From: Natronococcus sp. A-GB1
GTDB lineage: Archaea > Halobacteriota > Halobacteria > Halobacteriales > Natrialbaceae
Direction: 5' to 3'
Length of the DNA stretch: 64,000 nt
Assembly: GCF_029688845.1 (NCBI RefSeq)
Contig: NZ_JARUKW010000018.1
Span: 1 to 64,000 of the forward strand
Position 1 is the stretch's first letter, and every line of letters begins with the position of its first letter. The notes below the pieces were generated by a model that saw nothing but the letters and a program-made list of their open reading frames with translations, did no database searches and was not told the DNA's origin. The position numbers and the translations under genes are program-made. Shown here piece by piece: positions 25,890 to 33,608 of this stretch.

Positions 25890-26054
25890 ATGACCGACGA
25901 GAACGAACGAACGACCGAGCACCACCTTCGGGAGGCGATTCGACACCTCAGCGAGGCACAGGGCGGCGACCTTCGCAAGACGAACGCCGCCGTCATCGAG
26001 GACGTCTCGGACACCGTCTCGACGGTCCTTCGCGAGCAGGAACGAAGCCAGTAG
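25890..26054 (+). CDS. Small hypothetical protein (54 residues)
   Basis: 54 residues from the ATG at 25890, with TTRxHHLREAIRHLSEA-like amphipathic helices and a second helix NAAVIEDVSDTVSTVLRE. It has no cysteine or membrane segment. The AAGTTAAC sequence about 35 bases upstream is a weak promoter candidate. Length and charge fit a small helical haloarchaeal protein; I do not recognise a family. Confidence 0.55.
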   Translation: MTDENERTTEHHLREAIRHLSEAQGGDLRKTNAAVIEDVSDTVSTVLREQERSQ

Positions 26055-26138
26055 CGGAACCGTCCGGCTACTCGGCTCGAGACCTGCCGTCCGCACGCCA
26101 ACCACAGCGTTATCAGTATTCTTCCCCAGGAGTACGAT

Positions 26139-26369
26139 ATGAGTGACGAAAGCCCAGCGACGGGCTCGACGCCGAACTGTCACCGACGCGGCTGTGACGA
26201 GCCCGCGGCGTTCGTCGTTCTCGAGCGCTATCAGGAGGAGACCGGAAAGGGCGCCGTCGAGGCCGAGGCGGCCCTCTGCCGGGATCACACTGACGAGGAG
26301 AGTCCGGCGAACCTCGGCGGGGCGTACGACGACTACGTGTTCCGGATCGAACCGATCGCCGGGGACTGA
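26139..26369 (+). CDS. Small zinc-binding-like hypothetical protein
   Basis: 76 residues. CHRRGCDEPAAFVV gives a C-x4-C pair near residue 14 and ALCRDH a C-x2-H pair near residue 47, so a zinc site of the C2CH type is plausible. Such small haloarchaeal proteins are common and mostly uncharacterised. An AGTATTCTT-like element precedes the ATG by roughly 25 bases. It stands alone between two plus-strand genes. Confidence 0.65.
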   Translation: MSDESPATGSTPNCHRRGCDEPAAFVVLERYQEETGKGAVEAEAALCRDHTDEESPANLGGAYDDYVFRIEPIAGD

Positions 26370-26499
26370 ACGAGGGCTGCGGGCGACGCCACGGTCGCCA
26401 CGCTGAACGACGTATCGCGCTCGAGGAGTTGCGAAATCCCGGGTCGGGACGGATCAGTACGCATTTGAGCGGGCTCTCTCGTTATGCTATCAGAGAGGG

Positions 26500-28083
26500 A
26501 TGACGGAGGACGATACGGTCGACAGGGAGGAAGCCGAGGGGATCGAGTACGGGATCGAGGACCGGCCGCCGCTGGGCGAGTCGACGGTGCTCGGAATCCA
26601 GCACTACCTGACGATGGTCGGCGCGAACATCGCGGTCCCGCTGATTCTGGCTGACGCGATGGGGATGCCCGGCGACGTCACCGCCCAGTTCATCGGGACG
26701 TTCTTCGTCGTCTCAGGAATCGCGACGCTGGCTCAGACGACTTTCGGAAACCGGTACCCGATCGTCCAGGGGGCCCCCTTCTCCATGCTCGCGCCAGCGC
26801 TCGCGATCATCGCCGTCGTGACGGCAGGCGGAGTGCAGGGCCAACCCGACTGGCAGGCGGCGCTGTTGCAGTTACAGGGGGCGATCATCGTCGCCGCGGC
26901 AGTCCAGGTCGCGATGGGGTACTTCGGGCTGGTCGGCAAGCTCCGACGGTTCCTCTCGCCGGTCGTCATCGCGCCGACGATCGCCCTGATCGGCCTGGCG
27001 CTGTTCGACGCCGGCCAGATCACCGACACCGACCAGAGCTGGCTGCTGCTCGGGCTCACGCTCGGACTGATCCTGCTGTTCTCGCAGTATCTTGAGATCA
27101 GACACCGGGCGTTCAGACTGTATCCGGTCCTGCTGGCGATCGGTATCGCCTGGATCGTCGCCGCGGCCCTCTCGGCTACGGGCGTCTTCGGCGGGGGCCA
27201 CCCGGGTCACGTCCCGCTCGGCGACGTCACCGACGTCGATCCTCTGTTGCCGATCCACCCGCTACAGTGGGGTGCGCCGGAGTTCACGACGGCGTTCGTC
27301 GTCGGAATGTTCGCCGGGGTGCTCGCCTCGATCGTCGAGAGCATCGGCGACTATTACGCGGTTGCGAACCTGACCGGTTCGGCGGCGCCGAGCGAGCGAC
27401 GGATCAACCACGGGATCGGGATGGAGGGGCTGATGAACGTCTTCTCGGGTGTGATGGGGACCGGGGGCTCGACCTCCTACTCCGAGAACATCGGCGCGAT
27501 CGGGCTGACTGGCGTCGCCTCGCGGTACGTCGTCCAGATCGGCGCCGCGGTCATGCTGGTCGCCGGCTTCGTCGGCTACTTCGGCCAGCTGATCGCGACC
27601 ATCCCCGATCCGATCGTCGGCGGCCTGTTCGTCGCGATGTTCGCCCAGATCGTCGCCGTCGGGATCTCGAACCTGAGACACGTCGATCTCGAGTCCTCGA
27701 GGAACGTGTTCGTCGTCGGCTTCGCGCTGTTCGTCGGCCTCGCGGTCCCCGAGTACATGGCGAACTTCGCGGACCCGATCGCGTTCCGGGAGGGAATCGA
27801 GCTGGCGGCGACGATCGCGCCGCTGGTCGAGGCCGAGCCGATCGCGGGCACCGCAGTTGCGGTCTGGATCGAGGCGATCGCCCAGGCGCTTGCGGACTCG
27901 GTGTTCATCATCGGCTCGACGGGGATGGCCGTCGGCGGGCTGGCCGCACTCGTCCTCGACAACACGATCCCCGGTACCCGCGAGGAGCGCGGGCTGGCTC
28001 AGTGGGAGCGACTCACCGAGGACGAGTCGGAGTTCGACTCCGCCTGGGACCGCTGGATCGGCTCGGGCCGGGACGGCGACTGA
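26500..28083 (+). CDS. Nucleobase:cation symporter-2 (uracil-xanthine permease family)
   Basis: 527 residues with about 12-14 hydrophobic segments. Signature stretches are YGIEDRPPLGESTVLGIQHY near the N-terminus, QTTFGNRYPIVQGAPFSMLAP (TM3-like with the QG motif), and GTGGSTSYSENIGAIGLTGVASRYV, the NCS2 substrate-binding region. The protein imports uracil, xanthine or a related purine or pyrimidine with a cation. The C-terminal tail is acidic and cytoplasmic. No salvage enzyme is adjacent, so the exact substrate is open. Confidence 0.9.
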   Translation: MTEDDTVDREEAEGIEYGIEDRPPLGESTVLGIQHYLTMVGANIAVPLILADAMGMPGDVTAQFIGTFFVVSGIATLAQTTFGNRYPIVQGAPFSMLAPALAIIAVVTAGGVQGQPDWQAALLQLQGAIIVAAAVQVAMGYFGLVGKLRRFLSPVVIAPTIALIGLALFDAGQITDTDQSWLLLGLTLGLILLFSQYLEIRHRAFRLYPVLLAIGIAWIVAAALSATGVFGGGHPGHVPLGDVTDVDPLLPIHPLQWGAPEFTTAFVVGMFAGVLASIVESIGDYYAVANLTGSAAPSERRINHGIGMEGLMNVFSGVMGTGGSTSYSENIGAIGLTGVASRYVVQIGAAVMLVAGFVGYFGQLIATIPDPIVGGLFVAMFAQIVAVGISNLRHVDLESSRNVFVVGFALFVGLAVPEYMANFADPIAFREGIELAATIAPLVEAEPIAGTAVAVWIEAIAQALADSVFIIGSTGMAVGGLAALVLDNTIPGTREERGLAQWERLTEDESEFDSAWDRWIGSGRDGD

Positions 28084-28215
28084 GACGGACGCTTATCCGT
28101 CGTTCCGAAGCCGGGAGCCGTCCTGTGGTCGTTCGGGAAACAGAGACGACAGATCGAACGAGCGAGCCGCGAACGCCAGCAGGGGATCTATTACCGAGCG
28201 GTCCCAGACGGAGGT

Positions 28216-29043
28216 ATGGCAGAACTCTCACTCGAGGACGGCACGCTCTGGTACGACACGCGCGGCGACGGCTCGCCGCTGGTGTTCGTCCACGGCGGCT
28301 GGCAGAACGGTCGCGCCTGGGGACCACAGGTCGACCGGTTCGAATCGACACACCAACCCGTCACCCTCGACGTACGCGGCCACGGCAACACGGGCGCGAC
28401 CGACACCAACGAGTACTCGATCGATCTCTTCACCGACGATCTCGAGGAACTGCTCGACCACCTCGCGCTCGAGCGGCCGGTGCTGTGTGGCCTCTCGCTG
28501 GGCTCGATGGTCGTCCAGAACTACCTCGATCGCCACCCCGACCGCGCGGCGGGCGCGATCCTCGGCGGGGCCGTCAGATCGATGCCACCCGTCGAGCTCC
28601 CGATGGGGACGAAATCGTTCCTGTCGCCGATGCCCGCCCTGTCGGCGTCGCTGTCGATGACCGGACCCGAGGCGACGTTTCGGTCGATGCTGACCTCGAT
28701 CCAGGCGACGACGGGCCAGCGGTGGCTCTCGGTCGACCCCGAGGTCCGATCGATGGCGATGGACGCCGTCGGCGAGGTCGACGACGATGAGTACCGCAAG
28801 ATCTTCGACGCGCTCTACCAGTACGACCCGCCCGAGCTGACTCACGTCGAGACGCCGACGCTGGTGGTCCACGGCGATCAGGAGGCCCCGCCCGTGAAAC
28901 GACAGGCTCGTGCGATCGCCGGCGAGGTCGACGACGGCGCGTGGCTCGAACTCGACAACTCCGGCCACCTGGTCAACCAGGACCGTCCGGCGGCGTTCAA
29001 CGAGGCTATGACTCAGTTCCTCGAGCGACGGGTGTGGGACTGA
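28216..29043 (+). CDS. Alpha/beta-fold hydrolase
   Basis: 275 residues. It has the oxyanion segment FVHGGWQNGRAWGPQ, nucleophile elbow GLSLGSMVVQN (GxSxG, Ser near residue 96), acid residue near LVVHGDQE, and a C-terminal His in LDNSGHLVNQDRP. This is a complete catalytic triad of the 3-oxoadipate enol-lactonase/haloperoxidase type. Substrate is not determined by sequence. The gene stands 132 bases after the permease and may have its own promoter. Confidence 0.88.
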   Translation: MAELSLEDGTLWYDTRGDGSPLVFVHGGWQNGRAWGPQVDRFESTHQPVTLDVRGHGNTGATDTNEYSIDLFTDDLEELLDHLALERPVLCGLSLGSMVVQNYLDRHPDRAAGAILGGAVRSMPPVELPMGTKSFLSPMPALSASLSMTGPEATFRSMLTSIQATTGQRWLSVDPEVRSMAMDAVGEVDDDEYRKIFDALYQYDPPELTHVETPTLVVHGDQEAPPVKRQARAIAGEVDDGAWLELDNSGHLVNQDRPAAFNEAMTQFLERRVWD

Positions 29044-29150
29044 CGACGGTGTGCGTCCGATGACGATCACGAATCGATGGAGGTAGCGATGTCATCAAGA
29101 GGATGCGAATCCTACTCATAGTCGATCACGATCGGTTCCGGCTACTACCT

Positions 29151-29774
29151 ATGAGTTCGAACACGATACCAACGGACGCCGCCGACATCATACCGAGTCC
29201 CGAACGCTGGGCGACGATCTCACAGCACGTTCTCAACAGCTACGCCGAAGCGAACAACGCGATGCTGGCTGCGATGGGGCTGCAGTCCTCGAGCGAGGCG
29301 ACCAGGGTCGCCCCGACAGTTCCGGAGGTCACCTACGGGGACGCCGACTGGACGACCGAACGGTCGACGGACAGTCTCGAGGAGCTCTCGGTCGGCGACG
29401 CCGTCCGGTTTACCAAATCGGTCGAGGACGCGGACGTCGCCGCCTTCGCCCAGGTCTCGGGCGACACCAACCGGCTCCACCTCGAGAACGACTTCGCCGA
29501 GGACACCCGCTTCGGCGGCTCGATCGTCCACGGCACGCTCGTCGCCGGCGCCATCAGCGCGGCCCTCGCGCGGTTTCCGGGGCTGACGGTGTACCTCTCC
29601 CAGGACCTCGAGTTTCAGAGCCCCGTCGAGATCGGCTCGACGATCACCGCCGACTGCGAGATCATCGAGGAACTGGGCGGGGACCGGTACCGACTGCGGA
29701 CGACCGTCGACTCCGAGGGCGAGCGCGTGGTCGACGGCGAGGCCGTCGTCCTGATCGAGGACGCGCCCGAGTGA
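29151..29774 (+). CDS. MaoC-family (R)-enoyl-CoA hydratase
   Basis: 207 residues from the ATG at 29151; the earlier ATG at 29103 adds a poor 16-residue extension. A phasin-like helical N-terminus (about 20-60, ISQHVLNSYAEANNAMLAAM) is fused to a hotdog hydratase with the catalytic motif DVAAFAQVSGDTNRLHLE and FGGSIVHGTLVAG. Such enzymes make (R)-3-hydroxyacyl-CoA for polyhydroxyalkanoate synthesis or take part in beta-oxidation. The N-terminal helix resembles haloarchaeal PHA-granule proteins, which supports a PhaJ-like role, but no PHA synthase is in this window. Confidence 0.82.
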   Translation: MSSNTIPTDAADIIPSPERWATISQHVLNSYAEANNAMLAAMGLQSSSEATRVAPTVPEVTYGDADWTTERSTDSLEELSVGDAVRFTKSVEDADVAAFAQVSGDTNRLHLENDFAEDTRFGGSIVHGTLVAGAISAALARFPGLTVYLSQDLEFQSPVEIGSTITADCEIIEELGGDRYRLRTTVDSEGERVVDGEAVVLIEDAPE

Positions 29775-29798
29775 GGTGGATCGGCGATCGGGAGCCGC

Positions 29799-30434
29799 TT
29801 ACTCCTCGCCGTCGAAGACGCCGTACACCATCGCGCCCGACTCCGGGTCCTCGAGGTCCTCCTCGAGGCCGACTTCGATCACGCGGACCCAGGTTCCCTC
29901 GGCGGGAGCGTTCCACACTTCGTCGATACAGTAGCAGTTGAGCACGAGCCCGCTGTCGATATCGTAGGGCTCTCCCTCCGGTTGATGGGCGTCGAAAGCC
30001 ACGTCCTCGTCGCCCCGGACGACCAGCGCCATCGTTCGGGTTTCCCCTGGCGCCAGATCGAGGGCGTACAGCGTGATCTCGTCGGTGTCGAGGGTCGGCA
30101 GCTCCTCGACCGGATCGGCGACGAGGTCGACGTCCTCGAGCGCCTGAGTGTCGTACTGCTCGGTATCGCCGATCTCGGCGTCCGGATTCGGCTCGTACAG
30201 CTCGCTCGTCATCGGGAGCTGCTCGTCGGCGAACCCGACGCCCAGCGTCACCGACCCGTCGGGGGCTTCGGACTGCTCGGCGACCGTCTCCTGAAGGGCG
30301 TCCATGTCGAGTTCCTCGAGCTGTGGGTGGGAATCACCGTCCTCCGTATCCGCACAGCCGGCCGCGCCGACGACGAACGCGCTCGCCGCCGTCTGGAGGA
30401 GTCGGCGCCGCTCGAGATCGGGGATCCGTTCCAT
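29799..30434 (-). CDS. Tat-exported lipoprotein of unknown function
   Basis: 211 residues. The N-terminus ERRRLLQTAASAFVVGAAGC combines a twin-arginine motif with a lipobox (GAAGC), so it is probably exported by Tat and lipid-anchored at the Cys. The mature protein is very acidic. A later ALDLAPGETRTMALVVRGDE looks like a beta-sandwich strand series. I do not recognise a family. It converges with the MaoC gene (24 bases between ends). Confidence 0.75.
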   Translation of the reverse strand: MERIPDLERRRLLQTAASAFVVGAAGCADTEDGDSHPQLEELDMDALQETVAEQSEAPDGSVTLGVGFADEQLPMTSELYEPNPDAEIGDTEQYDTQALEDVDLVADPVEELPTLDTDEITLYALDLAPGETRTMALVVRGDEDVAFDAHQPEGEPYDIDSGLVLNCYCIDEVWNAPAEGTWVRVIEVGLEEDLEDPESGAMVYGVFDGEE

Positions 30435-30513
30435 ACCTCCTCCCGCGGCTCGGCGTATTTAGGGGTTGAGATATCCCACGTCGCTCGAGCGCCTCGGCTT
30501 CTCGCGAGCGGCA

Positions 30514-31575
30514 CTACCGAGAGACGTCGCCGGAGTCGACGGCGACGAACGAGCCGTCACCTCGTGCGGACTCGTAGGCCGCCTCGGTGACGGCCGTCAC
30601 CCGCAGGCCGTCGAGCGCGGTCGCCGGCGGTTCACTCCTGGTCCTGATCGCCTCGACAAACGCGTCGGCCTTGGTCTGCCTGCCCTCGGTCCGCAGCCGA
30701 GGCCGGTACTCGCCGCTGTCCGCGTCGATTTCGACGTACTCGCTCGACTCCCAGTCCCGGCTGTCGAGGGCGACGGCGCCCTCTCGATCCCATATCCGGA
30801 CGTGTTCGCGCATGCACGGCACCTCACCGGACATCGAGAACGACGCCGTCGCACCGTTCGTAAATCGGATCGTGACGGTCGCACGGCCGTCGACGCGTCG
30901 CTCGTCGTCGACAAAACTCATGCTCGCCGAGACCGTCTCGGGAGTGAGTCCGGTGCTCCAGAGGACGCAGTCGAGCAGGTGACTTCCGGTGTCGTACAGG
31001 TAGCCGCCGCCGGAGAGAGCCGGATCCTGTCGCCACGTCCCCTCGAAGCGGTCGACCCAGTCCTGTCCGACCTCGGCCGTGATCCAGCTCGGCTCGCGTC
31101 CCTCCGTCGCCCACAGCTCCCGAGCCCTGCGAAACCCCTCGTAGAGATGGCGCTGGTAGCCGACCATCAACACCTCCTCGCGCTCGCGATCGAGCTCGAC
31201 GAGTTCCCGCGCCCGCTCGAGGTCGGTCGTCAGCGGCTTGTCACAGAGCACGTGAAGATCGCGGTCGATCGCCGCGAGTGCCTGCTCGTAGTGGAGCGTG
31301 TGCGGCGTCCCGATCAACACGGCGTCGAGGGGTTCGGCCTCGAGCATCGTCTTGTATTCTGTGTACCGAGCGTCGGCGTCAATGTCTAGTTCGGCGCCGG
31401 CCGACTCGAGAGTCGTCTGGTCGATGTCGACGAGCGCGGCGACGCGGGCGTCGTCGTGCTCGCGGAACTGCCCGCCGACCGTCGTTCCGATGAATCCGCC
31501 GCCGACGACGCCGACTCGAAGCGGCTCGGTCGTGTCGGGGGTATTGGTCCGTTCCTCGCTTTCGGTAGTAGTCAT
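30514..31575 (-). CDS. Gfo/Idh/MocA-family oxidoreductase
   Basis: 353 residues from the ATG at 31575; an ATG nine codons upstream is less likely. Rossmann motif VGVVGGGFIGTTVGGQFREH, then VLIGTPHTLHYEQALAAIDRD, and the catalytic CDKPLTTDLE. The C-terminal domain has the dehydrogenase HLLDCVLWSTGLTPE. The substrate is probably a sugar or inositol-type polyol. It is the last host gene before the tRNA remnant and integrated element. Confidence 0.88.
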   Translation of the reverse strand: MTTTESEERTNTPDTTEPLRVGVVGGGFIGTTVGGQFREHDDARVAALVDIDQTTLESAGAELDIDADARYTEYKTMLEAEPLDAVLIGTPHTLHYEQALAAIDRDLHVLCDKPLTTDLERARELVELDREREEVLMVGYQRHLYEGFRRARELWATEGREPSWITAEVGQDWVDRFEGTWRQDPALSGGGYLYDTGSHLLDCVLWSTGLTPETVSASMSFVDDERRVDGRATVTIRFTNGATASFSMSGEVPCMREHVRIWDREGAVALDSRDWESSEYVEIDADSGEYRPRLRTEGRQTKADAFVEAIRTRSEPPATALDGLRVTAVTEAAYESARGDGSFVAVDSGDVSR

Positions 31576-31666
31576 GGTCCGTACTGGACGCCGGACAGTC
31601 AATACGTGTTGTCGTTGCGGTAGTACCGGAGCTGGGTGTTCGGTGCGCTGCTCAATAGATGATAGT

Positions 31667-31692
31667 CCGGGCGCTGCAGGATTTGAACCACG
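31667..31692 (-). repeat. tRNA 3'-end remnant (candidate attachment site)
   Basis: The minus strand reads GGTTCAAATCC then TGCAGCGCCCGG, that is a T-loop (TTCAAAT), the 3' half of a T-stem and an acceptor end. The sequence to the right does not complete the T-stem or an anticodon arm, so only the 3' part is present. This is what remains on one side when an element enters a tRNA gene through its 3' end. The tyrosine integrase starts 220 bases away. The tRNA identity is unknown. Confidence 0.6.
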
Positions 31693-31723
31693 CGAACGGC
31701 TCGCGGTGCTCGCCGTTCTCTAC

Positions 31724-31793
31724 TTCAAATCCTTCGCGACCCACGTACTCGAGGCTCGCGAGAGTGCTCGCCTCGAGAAGTGGGCGCTGCAGG
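31724..31793. repeat. Second tRNA-like tail, inverted repeat and short direct repeat near the att site
   Basis: The plus strand from 31724 reads CTTCAAATCCTTCGCGACCC, again a T-loop and acceptor-like end, in the opposite orientation and without the rest of a tRNA. At 31748-31755 and 31770-31777 lies a perfect 8-base inverted repeat, CTCGAGGC and GCCTCGAG. GGGCGCTGCAGG occurs at 31669-31680 and again at 31782-31793. These could be integrase arm or core sites. Confidence 0.4.
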
Positions 31794-31910
31794 CTTGCGT
31801 CACCGGCTGTTACGGTTTTCCTTGGGCGCCATGGTTTCCTCGGCCACGAGATTTCAGCCGGGGATTGTTCCACCGGGCTATCGTGATCCTGAGTTCCGTG
31901 GGTGTACACG

Positions 31911-32921
31911 ATGAGTTTGGAACCGATCGATCCGGAAACGGCGCTGGACATGTACCTGACCGACCGCGATACCGAGGTCACGGAAGCAACCATTTATGCG
32001 CATAGCTCTCGGCTCGGGCACTTCATCAGGTGGTGCCAGAGCAAGGGGATGGAGAACTTGAACACGTTGACGGGCCGGGACCTGCATGAATACCGGTTGT
32101 GGCGGCGGAGTGAAGGCGACCTGTCCGCAGTCACCGAGAAGACACAGATGGACACGCTCCGGGTGTTTGTGAAGTGGTTGGAACAGATCGATGCCGTCGA
32201 GCCGGATCTGCATACCCGGGTGCGGTCACCGATGCTGGACGAACAGGAAAACGTCCGGGACGTGATGTTGGGTTCGGACCGGGCCACTGAGATCCTGCAG
32301 TACCTCGAAAAGTACGAGTATGCCACCCGTCCGCACGTTGTCTTGACGTTGCTGTGGCATACGTTCATGCGGGTCGGTGCAGTCCACGCACTGGATGTGC
32401 CCGATTACGATCCGCACAAGCAGCTGCTGGCGGTGCACCATCGTCCGGAGACAGGGACCCCGATCAAAAACAAGTCCCAGGGCGAGCGATTGGTCGCTGT
32501 CTCCGAGGAGGTCTGCCAGGTACTGGATGACTGGATCGACACCCGGCGACCGGACGTCACCGATGACCATGGCAGACAGCCGTTGATCGCCTCACGGCAG
32601 GGCCGTGCCCATACCACAACGCTTCGGGAAGATTGCTACCGGTTTACGCGGCCGTGTACGGTGACCGGGGAGTGTCCACACGACCGGGTTATCGAGGACT
32701 GCGATGGAACCGACTATCACGATGCATCCCGGTGCCCCTCAAGTGTCAGCCCGCATGCGTTCCGCCGCGGCGGGATCACATACGCGTTAAACCAAGAGTG
32801 GCCGATGAAAGCCGTCAGCGACCGAGCAAACGTCTCTGAAAAGGTCCTCGACAAGCACTACGACCGGCGGACACCAGAAGAGAAAATGGAGCAACGCCGC
32901 CAGTACCTTGAGAACATATAA
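31911..32921 (+). CDS. Tyrosine recombinase (XerC/D-like integrase)
   Basis: 336 residues from MSLEPIDPETALDMYL; an ATG three codons upstream is possible. N-terminal SAM-like core-binding domain (about 10-100) and C-terminal catalytic domain. The catalytic set is visible: Arg154 in FMRVGAVHALDV, His282 and Arg285 in PHAFRRGG, and Tyr317 in LDKHYDRRT. A cysteine-rich insertion between 249 and 275 (PCTVTGECPH, CDGTDYHDASRC) probably binds zinc, as in other haloarchaeal integrases. Its position just inside the tRNA remnant marks it as the enzyme that inserted the element. Confidence 0.92.
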   Translation: MSLEPIDPETALDMYLTDRDTEVTEATIYAHSSRLGHFIRWCQSKGMENLNTLTGRDLHEYRLWRRSEGDLSAVTEKTQMDTLRVFVKWLEQIDAVEPDLHTRVRSPMLDEQENVRDVMLGSDRATEILQYLEKYEYATRPHVVLTLLWHTFMRVGAVHALDVPDYDPHKQLLAVHHRPETGTPIKNKSQGERLVAVSEEVCQVLDDWIDTRRPDVTDDHGRQPLIASRQGRAHTTTLREDCYRFTRPCTVTGECPHDRVIEDCDGTDYHDASRCPSSVSPHAFRRGGITYALNQEWPMKAVSDRANVSEKVLDKHYDRRTPEEKMEQRRQYLENI

Positions 32922-32957
32922 TCTCGTAATAATAGCCCAAGTATCTATTTGGAGTAT

Positions 32958-33497
32958 TTAAAATAGCTTCATCAAACCTTCGACTGCATCGGAGAAGCTT
33001 TTTGGCTCAAACTTGATATGACGACGGCGCTTTTCGTATTCAACCCCCTCCTCTGTCTTCATTTCCACTACTTCTGAATCGTATTCTATACTAGCAGTTA
33101 GCCATGCTACAGCAATTGCTGCGAAAGCAACACCGACGAACTCGATTGCAAGAGGGCTCTCTTTCTGTATGCGAGTGATTCTGAGTCTTTTGTCGTTATT
33201 GTCCGGGTATCGGATATAAGGAGAAGATCTCTCAAACCGTCTTGCCCGTTTGAAAACTCCTTCCTGAGTAAGTCGGCCGATAAATTGGTCCCGAGCACGC
33301 CGGTCGTAAAGTCTCTCACTATCTTGGTACTCATACAGTATATCTCGATACGCCTGCTCAACTTCTGATCTATGAAGTACCTCATCCAAATACCTCAAAC
33401 TTGTTATGAAATCCGAGAATTCTCTTAAAGGAAGTTCTTCTGGTTCTTCCGAGAACTCTATCGTGACTTTGACTTCTTCCTGCGGTTCAATGTCCAT
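32958..33497 (-). CDS. Hypothetical protein, AT-rich, one membrane segment
   Basis: 179 residues from the ATG at 33497 (MDIEPQEEV); TTAAATGTAT about 25-30 bases upstream makes a leaderless start there more likely than the ATG at 33527. One hydrophobic segment, AIEFVGVAFAAIAVAWLTA, lies near residues 115-133, with a charged N-terminal part (EPEELPLREFSDFITSLRYLD). The A/T content is far above the neighbouring host genes. I do not recognise the family. Membrane position next to an integrase suggests an accessory gene of the element. Confidence 0.65.
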   Translation of the reverse strand: MDIEPQEEVKVTIEFSEEPEELPLREFSDFITSLRYLDEVLHRSEVEQAYRDILYEYQDSERLYDRRARDQFIGRLTQEGVFKRARRFERSSPYIRYPDNNDKRLRITRIQKESPLAIEFVGVAFAAIAVAWLTASIEYDSEVVEMKTEEGVEYEKRRRHIKFEPKSFSDAVEGLMKLF

Positions 33498-33608
33498 ACA
33501 TCCATATCTTATTGAGAGATAATACATTTAACCATACGCATAGTGCGGCCTCCTGAGGAGTATCAGTAGACTGGTAGTGTCGTCAATATTCACTCTCTCT
33601 AACATCTC

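Noticed and set aside
31659-31886. Small frame covering the tRNA remnant
   Set aside because: It reads through the tRNA tail and inverted repeats; such frames are common artefacts at haloarchaeal att sites.
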